Shown piece after piece: positions 54,301-64,000 of a stretch of 64,000 nt of DNA. Each line of letters opens with the position of its first letter. Position 1 is the first letter of the stretch. The translations under genes were made by a program, and so were the position numbers. The stretch comes from Cyrtodaria siliqua (Eukaryota; Mollusca; Bivalvia; Adapedonta; Hiatellidae): NCBI GenBank assembly GCA_037043455.1, contig JAWPHD010003086.1, positions 124,001 to 188,000 of the forward strand, given 5' to 3'. The notes under the pieces are model-generated. The model had not been told where the DNA came from, did not search any database, and saw nothing but the letters and a program-made list of their open reading frames with translations.

Positions 54301-54310
54301 CTCTACGCGT

Positions 54311-54508
54311 ATGAAAACGTCTTACGGAAAGGAAGATTTTATTGATGATCTAGATCTGAATCATCTTGAAGCTTTATTATGCGACATTCCTCACAGTGAA
54401 AATGAGATCACTGATGATGAATAGTTTGCGAATAATGTAGATATGTTTAATAAGCCGACTACTAAACTTTCAAAACCCAATAACAAAATCGAAGATACTT
54501 TTGTATGA
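54311..54508 (+). pseudogene. Small acidic ORF with in-frame TAG, unrecognised
   Basis: ATG at 54,311 opens an acidic 37-codon frame (KEDFIDDLDLNHLEALLCDI ... ENEITDDE) ending in TAG at 54,422. The same frame then continues FANNVDMFNKPTTKLSKPNN to a TGA at about 54,506. The composition is more protein-like than the surroundings and resembles the acidic N-termini of some transposases, but I cannot assign a family. It may be a decayed exon, or chance. Confidence 0.3.
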
Positions 54509-54538
54509 TTAGTGTGAGAATAGTTACAGTTAGCAGGT

Positions 54539-57500
54539 ATGCAGAATCAATATAAACAACAGAGCACTGCCTTCGTTGTAGAAGACCAGGCTAACGCCAT
54601 GTTTAACACCAACAACGATACAGAAATGTTTCAAATGGTACGACACATTGATACCTAAAACGCATAAATAAACGTGACTTCTTCGTGTTTGTATTTCTAA
54701 AACTAGTAAATATGTTTTGTCATAGTTCTTTTGTTGTATGATTAATAAGACCATTAGAATTTGGTTATTCGTTTTACGAACCCTCCTACGATCAAAAGAA
54801 ATTAGGTTTTTAATTTTTCTGCAGGGAACTTGATCGTTATTATTTGTTATTTTACCTCCTCCCAGATTTTAATGGAACATTTCATTTTCTTTTCCTTTCG
54901 ACTAAATAACAAATAGCTTTTCCAAATTTTGATTTTTTGATTTTTTCCCTCCTCCTGTAGGCACTTCTCTGTACCATTAATGGTTCGTAAAACAAATAAT
55001 AAAACATAAAGGCCGAATAATTATATGTGTAATGGTTTTTAATCCGTTTGAAGTTAACACATTATGACACCAACTTAATGTTTGACTGTTTACGCGTAAA
55101 ATTTGAATTACAAATGATTGGCAGAAACAAGTAAAGAAGAGGGCCAAGATGGCCCTAAAGCGATCACCTGAGTACTGGCACATTATCGAACTTCGTCGAA
55201 ATCTTATGGTCATATACAGTCTGTGCAAGTTTGGTTAAGATTGTTCAAGAAATGTGGGCTCTGTCGTGTATAACAACATTGATATAGACAGTTTAAGACG
55301 CAACATTGATATAGACAGTTTAAGACACTGACAAAGTTTGGTAAAGATCAAATACAAAATGAAGATGCTAGAGAGTAACTCCTTTGGCAGAGCCAAATGT
55401 GACCCCAGGGCTACATGTAATATATGAGAGCTGTGTGCTTTGTGGATTCAGAGAAGATGGTGTTTTAAGTTTTTCCCTATACAAGTCTATGTAAAACGTG
55501 ACCCCTGGGACGGGGCCAAATGTGAACCCAGGGTCACCTTTGAACAAACTTGGTAAAGGACCATAAGAGTATAGTAAATGCAAAATATTAAACCTCTGGC
55601 TCTTGTAGTTCCAGAGAAGACGACTTTATTGTGTTTCCTATATAAGTCTATGTAAAACTGTGACCTACGGAGTGGGGACAAATTTGACCCCAGGGTCACC
55701 ATTTGAACAAACTAAGTAGAGGACCATAAGCTGATGCTACATGTAATACATGAGAGCTCCGTGCCATGTGGTTCCAGAGAAGAAGATTTATCAGTTTTTT
55801 CCCTATACAAGCCTATGTAAAACTGTGACCCCGGGGCGGGGCCAAATGTGACCCCTGGGTCACCATTTGAACAAACTTGGTAGAGAACCATAAGCTTATA
55901 GCAAATGCAAAATATTAAACCTCTGGCTCCTGCAGTTTCAGACAAGAAGAAGAAGATTGTTTTTCCCTATACATGTCTATGTAAAACATGTGACCCTTGG
56001 GGCGGGGCCAAATATGACCCGAGGGTCACCATTTGAACAAACTCGGTAAAGGACCATAAGCTTATAGTAAATGCAAAATATCAAACCCCTGGCTCTTTTA
56101 GTTTCCGAGAAGAAGATTTTATAAAAAAAAATCCTATATAAGTCTATGTAAAACTGTGACCCCCGGGGTGGGGTCAAATTTGACCCCAGGGTCACCATTT
56201 GAACAAACTTAGTAGAGGATCATAAGCTGATGCTACATGTAATACATGAGAGCTCTGTGCCTTGTGGTTTCAGAGAAGAAGATTTTTTAAAGTTTTTTCC
56301 TATATGTCTATATGAAAAACATGCAAAATCTCAATATACAAATTTTGGATCCCCGGGGCACGGCCATTTTTGACCTCGGGGACTTCATTTGAAAAAAAAT
56401 GATTGTCTAGGTGTTGGCGAATATTTTAAAAGAAAAACATCTTGGATGTCGAGTTGACCTAATTTTAACAAATATAAAATGCATTCATCTAAGGATCATC
56501 CATTTGAAGTTTGGGCAAAATTAGACAAGCGGTTTCTGAGGAGAAATCGTTTGAAGAAAAGACGGATGACGGACGCAGAGTGATCCCAATAGATCACCTT
56601 GAGCCTTCGGCTCAGGTAATCTAAAAACGTATTTAGTTTTCCTATAAACACAATTTATTAGTGTGCTAATGATCTAAACGACAATACTCGTATATCAATT
56701 TGATACATTTTGACTTAACATTTTTATTCATAATTTTACTATCTTTTTCCAGCCAGTGAGCACATCCCAAAATGTCATTAAAAGAAGACCATTTGATTGG
56801 TTCATTCTTTCTGTACTGGGCTGCATTTGTTTCCCATACACAGGAATGTGCGAAATGTACTACGCGTGGCGGGTGAGTGAGATTATTTATATATTTTATA
56901 TTTTTATGAACTTGTGGACCCGTTTATTTTAATGGTTTTCTATTAATATATTCGCATGTATCTGGATGCGATGGTTAAGCGGTTAGATTGCTTACCTCGA
57001 AATTGAAAAATACGCCTGCACTTCTGTTTCTTCTAAAATCACGTAATCTCAAGTTTTACGTCGGCAGAATGGGGTCAACAAACATGTGTTCTCGTCCACT
57101 GGAGACTACCACGAGATATCTAGAACGCTTAATTACAGCCCAGTATCTTCTTAAACATAGACACATTTTAAAATACATGCTAGTAGTTTAACCTTGATAC
57201 AAGGTAATATCACAATTGCGATACTATAATATACGTAAATCATCCAATAGGAATATATTTTGATTATGAACCTTTGGACAGAAACCGTTCCTTACAATTC
57301 CTTTATATTTGTTTGTATGGTGTTTAACGTCATTTTCAACACTTGTCCGTTATATATGACGGTCGATTTTTTGGTGTGGAGACAGACCACCACTTTTCCT
57401 GGGTAGAACCAGTACTGTACACCTCCGTAAGAATCGACCATTCCTCATTTACAAGTCGAACTTCAGGTGGGATTCGAACCCGCAGCGGTGAGAGGCGAAG

Positions 57501-58254
57501 GTTTACAACGCAACGTCGTTACCATTCGGCCACGGAGACGCCACATTTTCTTTATAGGCGCCCTATTAAATTTACAGGGCTTCAACATAAACGTTTTCGA
57601 AATTTAAAAAAACACTGTGAACAGTATATACAAGCCCTAAAAGTATGAACAGTATATACAAGCCCTAAAAGTATATACAAGCCCTAAAAGTATATGGAAA
57701 ATAGAAAAGGAAGTGTAGAAAAACAAATTGTCATGGAGACAACATGACTCGCTGGTTACATTATTTATATTGAGTGTTTCTGACGGCGACACTTTTCAAA
57801 TCTGGTTGTGAATGTTGTAGATCTTCTCTAATTGTGTAGAGTTTTTAAGTTTTGAACATTGGACATGTTGGAAGAAAACAACGATTTCTTATTTGATATG
57901 TTATTCTGTCGTTTGCGTTTCTTCACACCTATTCACTCACATTGACCTAATAAGCCAGTTTTCTGGAGACGTATCGTGTAAATGTCTCTTTACCTCAATT
58001 TATATTTTAATCATGAATATGTTTAAATATTTTTCAATGAAACATACACCTGTATATTTCAGGCAAACCATGGTGTGGATTTTAATATAAACGAAGGTCT
58101 GATAGACAAACACACTACCAAGGCGAAGATTCTGACCATCCTCAGTATTGTTATGGGTGTTCTTTTTCTCATCGCTGTAATAATTACGGTCGTGATTCTC
58201 ACTGAGTCGGCAGAACAGGCTGTGTATTACTATTATAATGATAACGTAAACTAA
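54539..58254 (+). CDS. CD225/dispanin (IFITM-like) small membrane protein, copy B
   Basis: Three-exon model: 54,539-54,637 (donor ATG/GTACGA), 56,753-56,872 (acceptor TTTTTCCAG/CCA, donor CGG/GTGAGT), 58,063-58,254 (acceptor ATTTCAG/GCA, stop TAA). All junctions are phase 0 and give 136 residues. Exon 2 has RRPFDWFILSVLGCICF with GMCEMYYAWR, where copy A has GMCGMYY; exon 3 has KAKILTILSIVMGVLFLIA...TVVIL, then ESAEQAVYYYYNDNVN. The domain assignment is CD225, as for copy A. Exon 1 differs from A mainly at synonymous sites plus one Glu/Gln, indicating constraint. Intron 1 is enlarged by a 1.5-kb repeat insertion absent from A. Intron 2 holds an antisense SINE shared with A. Transcribed away from A. 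The first donor (GTACGA) is weak, so that junction is the least certain part. Confidence 0.8.
55134..56621. mobile_element. 1.5-kb repeat insertion in intron 1 of CD225 copy B
   Basis: The mirror sequence in the left arm (around 44,030) is continuous where this block interrupts the right arm (between AAGTAAA and AAAAACGTATTTAG). It starts AGGGCCAAGATGGCCC and ends CTTCGGCTCAGGTAATCT. The middle (55,380-56,330) is a tandem array of about 163-bp units with CGGGGCCAAATGTGACCCC, GGTCACCATTTGAACAAACT and GGACCATAAGC. A GACGGATGACGGACG block lies near its end. It is the same style of repeat as 37,430 and 48,230. Confidence 0.75.
57300..57545 (-). mobile_element. tRNA-derived SINE in intron of CD225 copy B
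   Basis: Reverse-complement counterpart of 43,094-43,335, with B box GGTTCGAATCCCACCTGAAG and A box TGGCCGAATGGTAA. Present at the same place in both arms, so inserted before duplication. Confidence 0.85.
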
Positions 58255-59059
58255 CCAGAGCCATCGTGCGGCGGAGAAGTGTATATAACTATTATATCGG
58301 CAGAGTGAACTGACCAGAAATCAAAACGTGTTTTTTTTTTGTATTACATAGACATGTTGGTAAATTATTATTCCTAAATGCAAGACTCTCTAATAATGAT
58401 GATTTGTAATATCAGCATTTGAAACTGGATTTTAAAGTTCTGTAACGCTATTTATCACATAACTTACGGTGTGGGAGTGGAATAACACCATTTTATATTT
58501 TCGATATACCACTAGTTATTGTGAACCTAGTACGCTCTGTCAAAAAAAGTCGATATTGACTATGGGTTTATGTCGGTTTCGCGTCTTAAAGCGAAAGGCA
58601 AAATGCAATAAAAGTCGATATGTGAGTTATGTGATAAATAGAATCTAACATTCGTTCTCATTCATTACTGAATTTATTAAACTCGTTAGCAGAAATGATA
58701 TAATGCTCGGCAAGAGCCTAGCATTATATTATTTTGCCATCTCGTTTAATAAATTGAATGAGAACTCATGTAAGATCCTCTATTGCTTACCTCCTACACC
58801 AGGTAGAGCCTGTTTGGTTTGAAGTTTGATTCTCGTTAATAAACATGTAGATTATGTAGAATAAATTCATCAAATGTGTTCAGTTCCAATTATTTTGCAA
58901 CGCAATGCTTTTTTAAAATTAATAATAATGATATTACAAGACTGGACAGATTGGAGACTGATCATGAAAAGTACGGTAACTTGTTAGTTTTCAATCGTAC
59001 CCTAAACGGTTACCTTTTGGTTTCTAAGGCTTCTGAATACTTCTTAGTGGTGCACCAAA

Positions 59060-61560
59060 CCTCACTCTTACCATATTGTCATCCCAATAAAACGGGACAG
59101 TTTAAATACATAATAACCGCCAGGCTAAATCCTCTGACAAACCAGGCAGCATTAATAGGCAATATAAGTATTATACAAAGAAGATTATGCATGATAATCC
59201 TTTCATGATTTAGGCAGACGTCATCATGGGGTCCACAATATGTCCGGTCATCGCACAATCAAAGAGGAAAGCACAGTGGCGAACTGTACAAGGGTCAACA
59301 AATAAACATGCAGTGCTTTGCAAAATGATAGGGTCATAACCTCTTTTGATAAACTTTTTAACAAGTTTTATAAAGATTGTGATTATGACTAAGGATCTTA
59401 CGAAGTTGTAAATCACATCATCATAGAAGTCAAGTTGTGATAGTCCTTGTCGCCGAAGAGTTTTTAAATTACTTTTAAAAGAAGATCAGGGTTACGATAA
59501 TTAATAATTTTGCAAAGATTTTTCGAACTTTATGCTAACGGTAGCCCTGCTGGAGTAATTTTAAGCTGTAGAACTATTTCGATAAACAACTAGTTTAATA
59601 AAGCTTAGACGAAAGTGCTCATGACCAAGTATCTTATGACGTTTGTAAATCACGTCACCGTAGAAGGCAGGTTGTGATAGTCCTTGTTTCAGAAGAGTTC
59701 CTAAATGACTTTTAAAAGCTGATCAGGCTTACGCTAATACAATTTTGAAAAAAAAAAATTAAAGTTTATGAAAACGGTAGCTTTTTAATTACGCAGATAT
59801 TACGGATATTAAAAGGACACACGCCAATATTGATTGTATTAAAACTTGAAGTGTGAAAAACCCTAAATACATAGAGGACATAAACGTCGGTATAAAAGTC
59901 TAACAGGAAATGCAGCTTTCACGGAACACAGTCAACTAAAAGCATGCATTAAAATAAACAATTACAATGTTAATAAAAGCAAGACATGAGACATTCCAAA
60001 CACAAAGGGTTGACACTAGGGATACCGCCTTGCAATGGTCAGTGGCAAAATGGCCGCTGGGGTTTAAACCAGGTTCTAAAAAGGCACTCATCAGTTTAAT
60101 GTCAAATTCTCAACAAACAAACCCATGACAAAAAAGAGAAAAATGGTCCTATAGAAATCATAGCACCCACACGCAATGGTACCGTATATCCGCTCTGTAA
60201 CACAAACAAAGAGCAAATTAACTATACAATGAAGAAGACAATACACAGCAGAAAGAGTGGTGAAGACAGGGTTATCGACTTGGAACGGTCAGGGGGCAAA
60301 ATGGCCCTCCGGTTAACAAGCCCTTAGCCTGAATTCTTGAGTAAAAATAAACCACACCATCATTAGATCATACATTTCTTTGAGAACCATTAAATAACCC
60401 ATGTTTTCAAACCAAATAAAAGTACCAACAAGCATTTGCTTTACAACTTTTGCCCCATTTATTTAATATTATCCCCCTTCTCCCAATACATGCTTAAAGG
60501 GACACGGCATTCTTGATTTGTTAAAAAAAACGGCGTCTCGTTAGCTTTTGATATAACTTGCATAGTTGCAATCATTGATATTAATTATTCGAATGGTTCA
60601 AAGTAAATAGTTTTTTACAAATTTCTAACATTTCGTAATATTGCACCAATAATATATTTAAATAATTTGCAAGAATATTGAAGAAAATTGAAATCTCAAA
60701 CTTTTATTTAATTATATGCAAGCAGTTTTAAAGTCAAAATGAGGCAGGATTAATCAATCGAGTTACTAACTTTAATGCGGTAATAAAACTCAAGATTGCC
60801 ATTTGTCCCTTTAAAATGCAATTTTACCAATATTTCAAATGTCAATAAATAACAATTAAAAATGTTTCTTACGCATATCAGTGCCATTTCTGCCCGGGCT
60901 ATAAACAGAAAAATGCGAAACTATCAAAAACTTCCAAAATCTGCCTAAAATGGTTGATTTTCCAAAATCTGCCTAAAATGGCTGATTTTGCCTCATTTTT
61001 TAGTAACTGTGGATTTATTCTTTAAAACGCCGTGAAGATATGCACAATTTAGCAAGAGCATGACCCAAGAAGGCATATTCGACTATATCAAAATAAAGTT
61101 ATAGGTACTCAAAACTGACAAAAACAGCAAATATGCACTATTATTATTAATACCATCCATGGAACTAAAGGATCATTAGTTGTTTTCTTTCTGATTTACA
61201 CCATGGACATTCGTGCGTAACTGAGGAATGTCCTTTAGGGTGCACCAAACCTCACTTTTACCTTACTGTCATCCCAATAAAACGGGTCTGTGTAAATAAA
61301 GAAATCCCCGCCAGGTTTTCTTCTCTAACAAACAAGGCAGCATTAATAGGCAACATAAGTAAAACACACATATGAGCATGTATATATCAATACAAGAAAA
61401 CTAAAAAGCGACAATGCAAATATTCAATGACTTGGCAAAAGCCAGAGCAATAAGAGAACAAAGCCTTAAGGATACGACAAGTGTTAAGACAAACATCAAA
61501 CTCTACCGTCGTTTGAGGATTTAGGTAGACGTCATCATATTCCACAATCTGTCCGAACTA
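59060..61560 (-). repeat. Right-arm copies of the dispersed repeat family
   Basis: Contains the cores TCACTCTTACC.TATTGTCATC, CCAATAAAACGGGAC (59,080-59,105; 61,255-61,290), GACGTCATCAT (59,217; 61,530) and GGCCGCTGGGGTTTAAACC (about 60,050). These mirror the left arm at 38,850-41,780. The frames crossing it are short and repeat-derived. Confidence 0.6.
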
Positions 61561-61694
61561 ATAACCCAATTTTGATTTCCTAAAATGTTGAAACTATTGA
61601 AATCTTGTTTTTGTATGACTGAGTTCTGTGAATACTACTTTTCCTGTCTCCACTTTTGTCTCTACTTTTATATACAAATAATGAACCATTGGTG

Positions 61695-61957
61695 TTTGTT
61701 TGTTTTTGTTTTGCTTGTATGGTGTTTTCCGTCATTTTCAACACATGTAAGGTTATATATGACGGTCGATTTTTTGTGGTGGAGGCAGACTACCCATATT
61801 TCCTGGGTAGAACCAGTACTGTACACCTCCCGTCATCCGTAAGAATCGACACTTCCTCACTTACAAGTCGAGCTCCCAGTGGGAATCGAACCCGCAGCGG
61901 CGAAAGGCGAACGTTTACAACGCAACGTCGTTAACCATTCGGCCACGGAGACGCTTG
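61695..61957 (-). mobile_element. tRNA-derived SINE (right arm, copy 2)
   Basis: Mirror of 38,186-38,451, with tRNA head at 61,870-61,957 and body to the CAAA-type tail near 61,700. The peptide-like frame 61,656-61,934 is a translation of the SINE. Confidence 0.85.
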
Positions 61958-63039
61958 ACCCTGATCCTGTGGTGGTCAATTTTATTCACGCTTACCCTAG
62001 TGCCATCCAAATTAAACTGGACAATGTAAATAAAGAAACCCTCGCCAGGCTATATAGCCTCCAACACATAGGCAGCATTGACAGGCAACATAAATAAAAC
62101 ATACGGATGCTCATGTATATATGAATATAAAAACACAAGCCTAGAAAACAACAAAGTAAGTATTCACTGATTTTACAAAAGCCGGGGCAACAAGATAATA
62201 CACCGTTAAGGTCACAAGGCAAGATGTAAGACAATCATTAAACGCTACCACCATTTAGAGATAGACGTCGTCATAGGTGTTAACAATCTGTCGGATCATC
62301 GCACATTCAAAGAGGAAAGCATAGTGGCGTACTGTAAATGGCTCAACTACTTAACTTGCAGTGCGTTGCAAGATGATAGGGTCAACAACTCGTTTGATAA
62401 CTTTTCTAATACGTTTGATATAGATTGTATGAAAGTTTTCATGACCAAGGATCTTACGAGGTGTGCAACAATATCCTTGATGGAGTAGCTTTTTAGTTAT
62501 ACAAAGAAGCCATAAAAGTCTAACAGAACAAATAGCATTAACAGAACTCATCCAAAAATACGCATTCAAAACAAACAATGTAACGAATAGTAAAGTCCTC
62601 AACTCGACTACAACCTCTAGAAAAACGAATAAATTGAGAAACATAGACCCCATAAGATGTTTCTTGGGGAAGTGGGGATAATTAACGATGTCATAATTTA
62701 TCTCAGTCTCTTCTTATAGATTTTTGCTTATACTTTTGTCATTTTCAATCGAGAAATGCATATCGAGGAAAAAGGCAACAGTATCAGAAACATAAGACGC
62801 AGTCAACTAGAAACAAGAATATCTTTATAAAAGATAGTCGGTGCGTTTGGGAAAGCACATTGTATAAGTGATTGATGGTCATGAAGTGAACTAATTTTAA
62901 ATGCGAAATGTAAGGTATAGAGTAAAGCAATATAACGTTTTCTATCGGTATTCCGATAAAAGTTGACACGGCAGTGCCAATGTGGGGAATTTGAACAAAA
63001 CAAGTTAATGCCTTCCATTACGGAAGGCCATTGTTAAAC

Positions 63040-63385
63040 TATTTAAAGGGCCATAACCCTGAAAACAAGAGGCCTACGAGGGCCAGAATCGATCTACTGG
63101 GAAAGTGTACTCTGTTAGATGATGCTACACGCAAAATATCAAAGCTCTAATCTTGTGGTTTCAAAAAAGAAGATTTTAAATGTATTTCCTAATATTTCTA
63201 TGTAAAACGTTTGATCCCCGGTGAGGGGCTTATTCTGACCCCAGGGTCACCATTTGTACAACTTGGTAAAGGACCACTATATGAAGTTACATGCAAAATA
63301 TCAAAGCTATAGCCCTTGTGGTTTCAGAGAAGAAGATTTTTAAATGTATTTTCTCTATATACTATGTAAAACTGTTATGGACAAA
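63040..63385. repeat. Mirror of the GGTGACCCTGGGG tandem repeat; outer end of the right arm
   Basis: Reverse complement of the right part of 37,430-37,965 (CCCCGGTGAGGGGCTTATTC, GACCCCAGGGTCACCATTTG). Similarity to the left arm stops near 63,385 (TAAAACTGTTATGG). Confidence 0.75.
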
Positions 63386-64000
63386 TCCTTGAGAAAAGTT
63401 AGTTGTTTTTTTCAACTAGTTTATTTAGATAATAGAGGTTAAGGCCAGAATGCTATAATGTAGGCTTCTGGGAAATGCAATAGTGGTATATGATCTAAAA
63501 TGTATAGACAAAACTATTTACAACTTGAATAAGGGATGATATGGTAATTTGGTAGAAACCCAAAATCCTGGATCCGCAGAAATAAATTGGAAAGAAACCT
63601 TTAAGGCTGTTTTGATTATATCAATACAAAATCAAGTCATTTAAATAGCCACCTGTAACATTAAATAGTTTAAGGTGTGAGGTATCTCTTCTTTCTGGTC
63701 TGCGTGGGGAGGATGTATTTTGTAAATGTGGCGTTTCCTGATATGCATATTTCTCTCTTTTGTTACAATTTATGTCAGGCATTTTTCAGTCAAGATTTCA
63801 TTTTAATTTGCTTCTGCCTTCCGATTGTTGATGCTTCTACGGCTCTTAGAAATCTTGCGAACATTGTAAATGTAGAAAACGTGAATATAAATCGCCGTAT
63901 ATAGTGATATTAAGGCTTCTACTCTATTTATTTATTTCTACATTAATGTTTGATGTCAAGTCAACAGTAATGTTACTCGGTTGTATTGTAGCCCTACATT
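63386..64000. other. No gene seen
   Basis: AT-rich. A 75-codon plus frame (63,677-63,904) is hydrophobic and Cys-rich, without recognised similarity. GGACAAATCCTTGA near 63,380 echoes, in reverse, the GGATTTGTCCATAAAAAGG phrase at 49,798 and 51,040. Confidence 0.4.

Larger units (their letters stand above)
54530..63385 (-). repeat. Right arm of the large inverted duplication
   Basis: Mirror of 37,695-44,630, longer because of the insertion at 55,134-56,621 and other indels. Exons of the CD225 gene are the best conserved parts, with several synonymous differences in exon 1 and one Glu/Gln change. Confidence 0.85.

Noticed and set aside
57893..58090. 65-codon frame as a gene
   Set aside because: It lies in intron 2 of CD225 copy B and runs across the exon 3 acceptor in another phase.
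61656..61934. 92-codon frame, also similar frames at 38,206 and 57,343
   Set aside because: Translation of the SINE body, repeated wherever the SINE occurs.

Overview
The window looks like AT-rich, intron-bearing, repeat-crowded DNA from an invertebrate animal. I infer a mollusc, probably a bivalve, from the mix of class II tRNA-derived SINEs, a Ty3-type LTR element, repeats with (CGTC)n or (GACG)n blocks and many short satellites. That is an impression from repeat style, not a database result. There are no operons, CRISPR arrays or bacterial-type genes.

Layout. 1-10.6 kb: diverged direct repeats, hairpin-rich repeats and tandem repeats, with a 1.6 kb insertion near 9.0-10.6 kb. 10.9-13.6 kb: a tRNA-like sequence, a broken DDE integrase gene (minus) and a decayed LINE endonuclease (plus). 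14.05-16.4 kb: a fold-back element and two satellites. 17.0-19.4 kb: a LINE C-terminal fragment and duplicated 0.55 kb segments. 22 kb: AT-rich low-complexity DNA.

23,296-35,053 (minus) is the centrepiece: a complete, apparently young LTR retrotransposon with 311-bp LTRs that look identical by eye. It carries gag, then pol reached through a canonical -1 frameshift site (T TTA AAC followed by an H-type pseudoknot), then a third, env-positioned ORF encoding a zinc-finger/TatD metal-dependent hydrolase with all expected metal ligands. A consensus splice donor in the 5' LTR and a strong acceptor 7 nt before the TatD ATG suggest a spliced subgenomic mRNA. On both sides of the TatD ORF lie about 12 hairpins with different stem sequences but a near-constant loop (element sense TTAGCTTGTATGTTTT). 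Stem imperfections are mostly of the kind that become G-U wobbles in element-sense RNA. I know of no description of this combination.

37.7-63.4 kb is a very large inverted duplication (arms about 7 and 9 kb, spacer about 9.9 kb). Each arm carries an intact three-exon gene for a small CD225/dispanin (IFITM-like) membrane protein; the two are transcribed divergently (minus 44,623-42,425; plus 54,539-58,254). SINEs shared by both arms predate the duplication. A minisatellite expansion in the left arm and a 1.5 kb insertion in the right arm postdate it. The spacer holds a LINE 3' fragment, satellites and two TTAA-flanked MITE-like elements.
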